Assembly (NCBI GenBank): GCA_050942695.1
Contig: JBMNNU010000094.1
Coordinates: 1-11,578, forward strand
Source: JBMNNU01 sp050942695
GTDB lineage: Bacteria; Chloroflexota; UBA6077
Direction of reading: 5' to 3'
DNA length: 11,578 nucleotides
The notes below the pieces were generated by a model, which had not been told where the DNA came from, did not search any database, and saw only the letters and a program-made list of their open reading frames with translations. A program made the translations under genes and the position numbers. Positions 5,901-10,962 of this stretch are shown here, one piece after another; within the stretch, counting starts at the first letter, position 1, and each line of letters opens with the position of its first letter.

Positions 5901-7379
5901 GCCGGTGCCGGCGGCGCAGGCTTTGTTCATCTGGTAATCCAGGACGGTGCCGTTTTCCAGGTAAACGTATTTAGAATCCTGCCCACCAAGCTCGAAGATG
6001 GTATCTACCAACGGATCGATCTGGAGGGCTGCTCTGGTCTGCGCTGTGATTTCGTTCTTTATCAGGTCTGCCCCGATAAACTTTCCGACGAGGTATCGGC
6101 CGGAGCCGGTAACGCCAACTGCTTTGACTTGCACTTTCCCCTCGACTTGGGGCGCGAGTTCGGCCATTACCTGCTTGATCGCTTCCAGCGGCTGGCCAGC
6201 GGTCATCAGATAGCTCTTGGCTAGAACGTCGCCGGTAAGGCTGATCACGACAGCTTTAGTGCTCGTCGAGCCTACATCTACTCCAACAGCCACTTCGGTA
6301 ACCGTTTGACCTAGCTCGGCTGGCTCCCAACCGTTATGTGTGACCACCTTTTCGAGTCGACGCGGGATGAAGAACAGATTTTCGTCACGCTCGATCAGCG
6401 GATACAGGTTGTGTGGCTGGATAGGAGACTTCCGCGCGAGTAGCGCGACCCCGATGGCCTCCCGGTAGGCGTGGTATTTCGGGACGATGATCTGGCGAAT
6501 CTCCAGTACGTCTGAGAGCGCCCTGACCACACCTTGATTTGCCGCAACTCCCCCGATGCAGTAGATGGGTTGCTCGAAATTGTCTCTCCATTGAGCGACG
6601 ATCATTCGAGCAATGCTGTCGGACAGGCCAGCGAGCATAGCGGGTATTGGCCATCCCTTCTGCTGCAGGTGGATGAGATCCGATTTGGCGAAGACGCTGC
6701 ATCGCGCAGCGATGCGCGGTGGCGGGGAATCCCACTCCAAAGCCCTAGCACCAAACTCTTCGATCGGTATCCCCAGGCGATAGGCCTGCTGCTCAATGAA
6801 ACGTCCGGTACCAGCAGCGCACAGGGGAGATCTGGCTACCCGCCACGGTTTCTCCAATCCGCCCGATAGCCCGATTACAAGGGCTGATTGGCCGCCAATG
6901 GCGATTATGGTCTTGACTTCGGATTGGTCCCACAGCACTCCCATTATTGCCGAATATGGGCTGCTGTAAGTCTGCCAGCCTTCCTGGCCGCTATAGATCT
7001 CCCGGCCTGAACCGGATACCCCCGCACCAGCTATTGAAGTCGGAGGTGTAACCTCCCGGAGGCGATCCAATAAGGATGTTACAGCGCTGGCTGGCCCTCG
7101 TTGAATCCGCTCGGAGTCCAAGCGCACTAACTTACCCGATGCATCGACTACGGCGAGCCTCGCGTTTACCGAGCCGATGTCCAGCCCAAGGAATAGCTGC
7201 CCGTTCAGGGCTCTACTTCCCGCTGGGTCTACATCGAGATCGAAATCGACAATCTCAGCCTGTCCACTGGCTAAAGAGCAACAGGGACTTTCGTAATCCG
7301 CACTTTTGGCTAAGCTCGAGGCGGCATGCGATGAGTGTTGTTGAGGATATGATCTGTTGGAATCGGACAATGGCAACAT
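2946..7379 (-). CDS. Giant fused acyl-CoA dehydratase activase-type protein (two ASKHA ATPases + COG3580/COG3581-like modules)
   Basis: A 1477-residue cytoplasmic fusion. ASKHA module 1 (about 62-316) has LGLDIGS, VSGSGR and CAAGTGRF with C187 and C227. ASKHA module 2 (about 364-620) has VGVDVGSTSTK, VTGSGR, ELGGQDSKY, CAAGTGSF (C488) and LGEKC (C529). In BadF/BadG/HgdC activases the paired cysteines hold a [4Fe-4S] cluster at the dimer interface, and ATP hydrolysis drives low-potential electron transfer. A four-cysteine knuckle follows (C649, C652, C656, C675). Then comes a DUF2229/COG3580-like part (about 750-1060: GVPRALMTLDLAP, SCFPIK with C806, C848, FGCGP with C1018) and a COG3581/HgdB-like part (about 1090-1470: C1139, GPCRLGKY with C1173, GEIYLR, HGCMPGG with C1426). 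The likely role is ATP-driven electron transfer to an iron-sulphur site; substrate and partner are unknown, and no dehydratase gene is nearby. Residues 686-722 are encoded by tandem microrepeats. The ATG at 7379 is used because no usable start lies between it and module 1 except TTG at codons 2 and 4. The first 60 residues are unexplained. Confidence 0.88.
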   Translation of the reverse strand: MLPLSDSNRSYPQQHSSHAASSLAKSADYESPCCSLASGQAEIVDFDLDVDPAGSRALNGQLFLGLDIGSVNARLAVVDASGKLVRLDSERIQRGPASAVTSLLDRLREVTPPTSIAGAGVSGSGREIYSGQEGWQTYSSPYSAIMGVLWDQSEVKTIIAIGGQSALVIGLSGGLEKPWRVARSPLCAAGTGRFIEQQAYRLGIPIEEFGARALEWDSPPPRIAARCSVFAKSDLIHLQQKGWPIPAMLAGLSDSIARMIVAQWRDNFEQPIYCIGGVAANQGVVRALSDVLEIRQIIVPKYHAYREAIGVALLARKSPIQPHNLYPLIERDENLFFIPRRLEKVVTHNGWEPAELGQTVTEVAVGVDVGSTSTKAVVISLTGDVLAKSYLMTAGQPLEAIKQVMAELAPQVEGKVQVKAVGVTGSGRYLVGKFIGADLIKNEITAQTRAALQIDPLVDTIFELGGQDSKYVYLENGTVLDYQMNKACAAGTGSFIDELAEQLGISTRSGEFARLAFAADTQLDLGEKCTAFMSQAVTSAQHSSVSLEVIVSSLTTSLAKNYRSKVVSNRRVGNRIFLTGAVFYNDAAVAAFKAEFQGKTLVVPEHKEVTGAIGAALLALENQKEGVRSDFKGFSTVAQATYKLTNFTCNRCENSCAISVMTTDSGAKLYYGSRCDRFDAAGRDETGRGDGETGRRGDAKTAISHQPSAIGAQNSELRTQNRSQDSKTGSAITTPFSERERLLFANYDPSKGVGALVGVPRALMTLDLAPLLTEFLNELGLRVRYSHSTNQRIIEKSVELAYTDSCFPIKLLHGHVASLLDEGAEYILIPNAIRMGRKSGDEDQRYSCPLVQAAPYIVKTVFGLGDRLLDPIIDLSQGDSLTVDSLVQIAQRMGFDRSRGKQAARAALEKQRLFELELTRAGHRLLQQLSSDPEAVGVVMLSRAYNAQDAGANLGMAQELQKLGVIPIPLDYLPVEQVDVLAISDRPYWNYERKLLAAAKLIAENPRLFGLFLSNFGCGPNSIIQNIVEDIMGGKPLGQIELDEHAAEAGYITRLEALVDTIKGYSRARLKRSGDPKKYVRRVPSSVRSGETVLVARMADHAEVVAGAMRSFGVNAQVLPESDERSIALSRDVTNGKECLPFRDSLGVFLRMAEDGLLPKNARALMAGSFGPCRLGKYAQEQQKILDEQGVELEIMTTVSNNAYSDLGLGNRFELLAWQGILAADLLQRLLWMTRPYERKVGESNAAYQHYFSKLVSAIEARRPLERLMREATATFLDLRDPTLPSKPKVGINGEIYLRANRFCNKELVEVCEANGLEVEVAPMSEWLKYITVRNLEDGWSNRDLPRILRGVLRKLVTDYYEGKVASWFAEMIHEREPSTRELLAASSRYLPSRNGSEAVLSLGSGIRQMADPHFAGVISVMPHGCMPGGIVAAMAEVISKEYGYKPWISLTYDGFADKVNPERIADLGEQLRHKTR
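5216..5243. repeat. 7-bp tandem array A (RGTTCTG x4)
   Basis: Four head-to-tail units: ggttctg (5216-5222), ggttctg (5223-5229), agttctg (5230-5236) and agttctg (5237-5243). On the coding (minus) strand it gives residues of the type QNSELRTQN (about 713-722). The period is not a multiple of three, so each unit is read in a different phase. The coding strand has no stop codon in any phase, whereas the plus strand has TGA. Confidence 0.9.
5250..5277. repeat. 7-bp tandem array B (GATGGCT x4)
   Basis: Four exact copies of gatggct at 5250-5256, 5257-5263, 5264-5270 and 5271-5277, six bases after array A. On the coding strand it reads as SHQPSAI-type sequence (residues about 701-710). As in array A, all three coding-strand phases are stop-free, while every plus-strand phase contains TGA. 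The identity of all four copies suggests recent expansion or gene conversion. Confidence 0.93.
5283..5322. repeat. 8-bp tandem array C (about CSYGTCTC x5)
   Basis: Five units: cgcgtctc (5283-5290), cgcgtctc (5291-5298), cctgtctc (5299-5306), cccgtctc (5307-5314) and a divergent last unit cccgtccc (5315-5322). On the coding strand it gives a Gly/Arg/Asp/Glu/Thr-rich run (residues about 686-699) of the GDGETGRRGD type. It is stop-free in all phases on both strands. Confidence 0.88.
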
Positions 7380-7394
7380 CCCGAGTGACTCGGG
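7380..7394 (-). promoter_or_regulatory. Hairpin directly before the giant activase start codon
   Basis: Bases 7380-7386 (cccgagt) and 7388-7394 (actcggg) are perfect inverted repeats around one base; as RNA this gives a 6-bp stem with a 3-nt loop. It ends at the base before the ATG (7379). On the coding strand the only Shine-Dalgarno-like sequence, GAAAGG (7402-7397), lies on the other side of the hairpin, 17 nt from the ATG. The hairpin may either block the start or shorten the effective spacing. Confidence 0.5.
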
Positions 7395-7428
7395 TACCTT
7401 TCAGCAGCTTCTACTTGATGGGCATCCC

Positions 7429-7437
7429 ATTATAACA
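7429..7437 (-). promoter_or_regulatory. Extended -10 promoter for the giant activase gene
   Basis: On the minus strand the sequence reads TGTTATAAT, a perfect extended -10 (TG-N-TATAAT). No good -35 is found at 16-18 bp, as is usual for this class. Transcription would start near 7422, leaving a leader of about 43 nt that contains the hairpin at 7380-7394. Confidence 0.6.
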
Positions 7438-7541
7438 GTGCAAGCTGCCAAAATCATGCCCGTTTTTGAACAATTCATTCGAAAATGGAGGCCGCCCATG
7501 TTACCTGCATGGACGATCAACAACAGCATAGCCTGATGTCA

Positions 7542-7547
7542 TATAAT
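7542..7547 (+). promoter_or_regulatory. Candidate -10 box for the M20 amidohydrolase gene
   Basis: A perfect TATAAT at 7542-7547 lies 32 bp before the ATG at 7580, so transcription would begin near 7554. No recognisable -35 element is present 15-18 bp upstream, so the promoter may need an activator. It is divergent from the activase promoter, with the two -10 boxes about 110 bp apart. Confidence 0.4.
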
Positions 7548-7579
7548 TTCGTTGAAGTCCGGAGTGTAGAGGTGGGATC

Positions 7580-8737
7580 ATGATAGACCGAGCCGCCGCC
7601 GCCGACCTTTTGCAGCGACTGGTACGCATTCCTAGCGTAAACCCGCGAGGGGACAACGCACCAGCCGAATCCGAGATCGCCTCTTTTGTCCGAGGATGGA
7701 TGGAGATGCAAGGGATTCCTGCGCGTCTCGAAGAGGTGCTTCCAGGCCGACCTAATGTTATCGCTACGCTGGAGGGTGTGGATACCAGCCGTGAACTTCT
7801 GCTGGAGGCCCACCTGGATACCGTCGAAGTTGCCGGTATGCTCGAAGATCCCTTCAGCGGAAGAATCGATGGAAGTCGCCTTTATGGACGTGGTGCCTGT
7901 GACACTAAAGGGTCGCTTGCCTCATTTATGTTGGCTATTGCAGACCTGCAAAAACGGGGAATAAAGCCTCCAGTGTCGGTAACCCTAGCTGGCACTATGG
8001 ACGAGGAACACCTGTTCAGGGGCGTTAACCAGTTGATTAAGAGCCGAGGTCCGTTTTTCGCCGCTATCGTGGGCGAGCCCACCGATCTCGCTCTCGTTGT
8101 TGCGCATAAAGGGATGGTGCGATATCAGGTTTCTACCCTCGGCAAGGCAGCCCATAGCTCAACGCCCTGGGAAGGCGACAACGCCATTGAGCGGATGGCC
8201 GAGGTGATCGGCTTTATCAAGAGGGAGTTAGAACCAGAAACCGGGCAAAAGCGCCACCCGTTGGTTGGGCCAGCTACGCTCTGTATATCTCTAATTCGCG
8301 GTGGAACCGCTATCAATGTCGTGCCGGAGCATTGCACTATAGATATCGACCGACGAACTCTTCCAGGAGAGGATCCCGAGGCTGTCTGGAACGAGCATAA
8401 AGCCAGACTAGAGAGTTTCATGCCCGGCCATCTGGTGGTCGAGGAGCCCCTGTTGCTCGATCCGGCTATGGAAACCGATCAGAACAGCCCGATAGTTAGA
8501 GCCTTGGCAGACGAGGTTCGAAAGGCTGGACGGGAAGCGCGGATAGCGGGGGTGAACTACGGTACCGATGGCAGCAAGATCGCCCTCCAGGGAACAGATA
8601 CGGTAGTTTTTGGCCCGGGATCGATTCAGCAAGCCCACAGCGCGCTTGAATACATCGAGTTGGATGAGGTGGTAGAGGCTGCGAAGATCGTGGCTGGACT
8701 GCTTGAGAGGTTCGACGGAGTCGCTAGTTTGCCCTGA
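7580..8737 (+). CDS. M20-family metallo-amidohydrolase, ArgE/DapE type
   Basis: A 385-residue cytoplasmic di-zinc hydrolase of the M20 peptidase family. It cleaves an N-acyl group from an amino acid or a small peptide bond. Expected metal and catalytic residues are visible: H78 and D80 in EAHLDTV, the bridging D108 in GRGACDTKG, the catalytic acid pair E142-E143 in TMDEEH, the metal ligand E166 in GEPTDL, and the last ligand H353 in QQAHSALEYI. The inserted dimerisation (lid) domain starts near residue 175 and carries GKAAHSSTPWEGDNAIE with H192. ATG 7580 is preceded by gaggtg (7569-7574) at 5 nt spacing. Acetylornithine deacetylase, succinyl-diaminopimelate desuccinylase or a dipeptidase are all possible. 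No arginine or lysine gene is adjacent, so the substrate is left open. Confidence 0.88.
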   Translation: MIDRAAAADLLQRLVRIPSVNPRGDNAPAESEIASFVRGWMEMQGIPARLEEVLPGRPNVIATLEGVDTSRELLLEAHLDTVEVAGMLEDPFSGRIDGSRLYGRGACDTKGSLASFMLAIADLQKRGIKPPVSVTLAGTMDEEHLFRGVNQLIKSRGPFFAAIVGEPTDLALVVAHKGMVRYQVSTLGKAAHSSTPWEGDNAIERMAEVIGFIKRELEPETGQKRHPLVGPATLCISLIRGGTAINVVPEHCTIDIDRRTLPGEDPEAVWNEHKARLESFMPGHLVVEEPLLLDPAMETDQNSPIVRALADEVRKAGREARIAGVNYGTDGSKIALQGTDTVVFGPGSIQQAHSALEYIELDEVVEAAKIVAGLLERFDGVASLP

Positions 8738-8757
8738 CACGATTATTAGGGTAAAAT
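8729..8757 (+). promoter_or_regulatory. Candidate promoter for def
   Basis: TTGCCC (8729-8734, overlapping the end of the M20 gene) and TAAAAT (8752-8757) are separated by exactly 17 bp. The matches to consensus are 4 of 6 and 5 of 6. Transcription would begin near 8764, right at the foot of the hairpin at 8766-8788. Confidence 0.4.
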
Positions 8758-8765
8758 TCGTAAAT

Positions 8766-8788
8766 ACCTTTCCCGAATCCGGAAAGGT
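8766..8788 (+). promoter_or_regulatory. 8-bp hairpin upstream of def
   Basis: acctttcc (8766-8773) pairs perfectly with ggaaaggt (8781-8788) around a 7-base loop. It ends 2 bases before the def Shine-Dalgarno agggagg (8791-8797). Without a following T-run it is more likely a 5' stabilising or regulatory stem, or a weak end of the M20 message, than a standard terminator. Confidence 0.45.
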
Positions 8789-8808
8789 CGAGGGAGGTTT
8801 ATTCTTGC

Positions 8809-9315
8809 ATGGCAATTAGACCCATCGTGCTATTGGGTGACCCGATTCTTCGGCAAAAGGCGGTGAAAGTCTCCCGATTCGATCAATCTATACAAGAGCT
8901 AATCGACGATATGGTCGACACCATGCGCGACGCGCCCGGTGTGGGGCTTGCAGCGCCTCAGGTAGGGGTGCCTCTTCGCATAGTCGTTGTGGACGTCGAA
9001 GATCAGCTTTACGTTTTGTGTAATCCAGAGATTGTGGAGTCCAGCGGGGAATATGAACCCGAGGAGGGCTGTCTATCGATCCCTGGATACGTTGCGAATG
9101 TCAAGCGAGCTGAAGCGGTAAAGGTGAAAGCAAAGAACCGGCGAGGCAAGCAGATAAAAATCAAAGCCGATGGTTTGCTCGCTCACGTCTTCCAGCACGA
9201 AATTGATCACCTGGACGGCATCCTATTCATCGATCGCTTGCCAAGTATGGATCTACTCAGGAAGGTACCTTCTCAACCGGTGGAGGAAGCGAAGAGTGAG
9301 GTCGAGGCAAGCTGA
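8809..9315 (+). CDS. def: Peptide deformylase
   Basis: Removes the formyl group from the N-terminal methionine of nascent proteins at the ribosome. The 168-residue protein has the three family motifs: GVGLAAPQ (44-51), EGCLS (86-90) with metal ligand C88, and HEIDH (130-134) with ligands H130 and H134 and catalytic E131. The tail after residue 145 is short and charged, resembling type 1 enzymes. The start ATG 8809 follows agggagg (8791-8797) at 11 nt, a little long. The usual partner fmt is not next to it; an M20 hydrolase precedes it, and a separate promoter and secDF follow. All active-site residues are intact. Confidence 0.96.
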   Translation: MAIRPIVLLGDPILRQKAVKVSRFDQSIQELIDDMVDTMRDAPGVGLAAPQVGVPLRIVVVDVEDQLYVLCNPEIVESSGEYEPEEGCLSIPGYVANVKRAEAVKVKAKNRRGKQIKIKADGLLAHVFQHEIDHLDGILFIDRLPSMDLLRKVPSQPVEEAKSEVEAS

Positions 9316-9317
9316 AA

Positions 9318-9347
9318 TTGACAATCAGTTTTACCTGGAGCTATACT
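9318..9347 (+). promoter_or_regulatory. Strong promoter for the secD leader
   Basis: A consensus TTGACA (9318-9323) starts 2 bp after the def stop, and TATACT (9342-9347, 5 of 6) follows with 18 bp spacing. Transcription would begin near 9354, giving a leader of about 190 nt before secD. It is the best sigma-70-type promoter in the window. Confidence 0.65.
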
Positions 9348-9353
9348 TCCGGG

Positions 9354-9545
9354 GCAGAGGTCAGGGGGACACCTATCTCCAGGCCCACTACAGGCATCAC
9401 CTTAGGAGGACTGGCTAGGGCCAAGTCCTCACTTTGTGTTGATCGCCTGGGTGCTTCAAACAGACACCATCATGTTATCTAATAACGCTTCGATGTCAGA
9501 GATCATTTTGGCGGGGACCCGCCCGCCCGAAAGGCGTTCTTGCCA
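9354..9545 (+). promoter_or_regulatory. Structured 5' leader of secD
   Basis: This is the predicted untranslated leader between the promoter and secD. It holds a strong stem at 9406-9430: gaggact pairs with agtcctc, continued by ggc/gcc, with one bulged A and a 4-base loop. A perfect AGGAGG (9404-9409) lies mostly inside the 5' arm and has no ATG, GTG or TTG at normal distance. A second GC stem (ggcggg 9510-9515 with cccgcc 9518-9523), followed by cgcc/ggcg (9524-9527 with 9533-9536), covers the secD ribosome binding region. No known riboswitch class is recognised. Confidence 0.45.
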
Positions 9546-9549
9546 ATGA
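9472..9549 (+). CDS. Possible 25-codon leader peptide overlapping the secD start
   Basis: An ORF from ATG 9472 runs 25 codons to TGA 9547-9549, which overlaps the secD ATG at 9546 in an ATGA arrangement typical of translational coupling. The peptide is MLSNNASMSEIILAGTRPPE followed by RRSCQ. The frame stays open further upstream to GTG 9436 or GTG 9451, which would give 37 or 32 codons. No good Shine-Dalgarno precedes any of these starts, so translation is unproven. An ORF of this length can arise by chance. Confidence 0.25.
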   Translation: MLSNNASMSEIILAGTRPPERRSCQ

Positions 9550-10955
9550 GAAGAAATGTTCTAATCACTTTCGTCGGCATAGTTCTGCTAAGCATATTTG
9601 CGCTTATTACCATTTGGCCATCTAATCCGGGCAACTATCTCCCCGGTGGTGATGCTTTGCCGAAAGGTAGCGGTATTCACATCAAAATTGGCGATTGGGA
9701 GTTCGAGCGCGGACCTTTTAGACTAGGTCTGGACCTCGTAGGTGGGACGCATCTGTTGCTTCAGGCTGATATGTCGAAGGTTGATGTTGCCGATCGACAG
9801 AACGCCCTTTCGGGCCTTATTCGTGTGATAGAGCGGCGGGTCAATGCCTATGGAGTTAGCGAACCGATAATCCAGGCGCAGGGCGAGGATCGCGTCATCG
9901 TCGAGCTGCCTGGAGTAAAAGATATCGAGCAAGCCAAAAGCCTTATCGGCCAGACAGCCCAGATGGACTTTCGGGAGCAGGTGTTCAACCAGGAGACAAA
10001 CCAGCCGGAATGGGTAGTCGCTAAGGCTGTTGGCGCCGATGGGCAGGAGAAAGAGCTGACCGGCCAGTTCTTCAAGCGCGCTGATGTAGTTTTCAATCCC
10101 ACAACGGGTCTGCCGGAAATCAGCTTCCAATTCAACGATGAAGGCGCAAAAATGTTCGAGGAGATCACCCGGCGCAACCTGTATAAGCCGGTAGGGATAT
10201 TCCTCGATGATGAAGCGATTTCTACCCCGACTGTGGAAGCTGTCATCTCCCAGCAGGGCGTAATCCATGGCCGGTTCACGCTGGACGAAGCAAAGAATCT
10301 AGCCATCCAGATGAACGCTGGTGCCTTGCCCGTGCCGGTCGATGTTGTAGAGCAGCGAGATGTGGACGCAACACTGGGAAGCGATTCTGTTGCCAAGAGT
10401 CTGATTGCCGGGCAGATCGGTATCCTCGCTGTGATGATCTTCCTGATCGTTTACTATCGGCTTCCCGGCTTGCTGGCGTCTCTTGCCCTGGCGATTTACA
10501 CGATACTCACCTTGGCTGAATTCAAGTTGATCCCTGTGACGTTAACCCTTGCCGGTATCGCGGGTTTTATCCTTTCTATCGGTATGGCGGTGGATGCCAA
10601 CATCCTGATATTCGAGAGGATGCGGGAGGAGATTCGATCGGGCAAGACCCTTGGGGCAGCGATCGATGCCGGATTCGATCGTGCCTGGCCCTCGATCAGG
10701 GACTCCAACATCTCCACAATCATCACCTGTGTGATCTTGTACTGGTTCGGTTCTAACTTTGGTGCCAGTATCGTGATGGGATTTGCCATAACTCTAGGGT
10801 TGGGTGTGATTACCAGCATGTTCTCGGCCATCACGGTAACTAGGACATTCCTGTTGATGCTCGTCAGAAGCGGTATTGCTACCAGTAGCTGGCTATTTGG
10901 CATGGAAAAACCACCGGCGGCCGCGTTGCCGGCAGCTCAGGAAACTAGGGGGTAG
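9546..10955 (+). CDS. secD: Protein translocase subunit SecD
   Basis: SecD is a membrane subunit that, with SecF, uses the proton gradient to pull exported proteins through SecYEG from the outer face. From ATG 9546 the protein has 469 residues; a TTG two codons upstream (9540) is an alternative with better spacing to AAGG (9531-9534). Visible are membrane helix 1 (about 5-24); the RLGLDLVGGTHLLL segment (59-72); the periplasmic P1 head with RRVNAYGVSEPIIQAQG and VELPGVKD; the second half with GIFLDDEAISTP (217-228) and MNAGALPVPV; and five further C-terminal helices (from about 283 to 442). GMAVDANILIFER carries D350, the conserved aspartate implicated in proton transfer in SecDF. The tail is Ala/Pro-rich. 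No yajC is visible upstream. secF follows after 7 nt. Confidence 0.96.
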   Translation: MRRNVLITFVGIVLLSIFALITIWPSNPGNYLPGGDALPKGSGIHIKIGDWEFERGPFRLGLDLVGGTHLLLQADMSKVDVADRQNALSGLIRVIERRVNAYGVSEPIIQAQGEDRVIVELPGVKDIEQAKSLIGQTAQMDFREQVFNQETNQPEWVVAKAVGADGQEKELTGQFFKRADVVFNPTTGLPEISFQFNDEGAKMFEEITRRNLYKPVGIFLDDEAISTPTVEAVISQQGVIHGRFTLDEAKNLAIQMNAGALPVPVDVVEQRDVDATLGSDSVAKSLIAGQIGILAVMIFLIVYYRLPGLLASLALAIYTILTLAEFKLIPVTLTLAGIAGFILSIGMAVDANILIFERMREEIRSGKTLGAAIDAGFDRAWPSIRDSNISTIITCVILYWFGSNFGASIVMGFAITLGLGVITSMFSAITVTRTFLLMLVRSGIATSSWLFGMEKPPAAALPAAQETRG

Positions 10956-10962
10956 CCGTCAG

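Noticed and set aside
7496..7512. Small inverted repeat ccatg/catgg in the divergent promoter region
   Set aside because: Arms of only 5 bp around 7 bases are expected by chance, and they do not line up with either promoter.
9170..9418. Rightward frame running from inside def into the secD leader
   Set aside because: Its first half overlaps the HEIDH region of def in another frame, and it has no ribosome binding site. def itself is intact, so no frameshifted C-terminus needs to be assumed.
9723..10396. Two leftward frames of about 180 codons opposite secD
   Set aside because: Both are antisense to well-conserved SecD motifs and lack family features or start signals.
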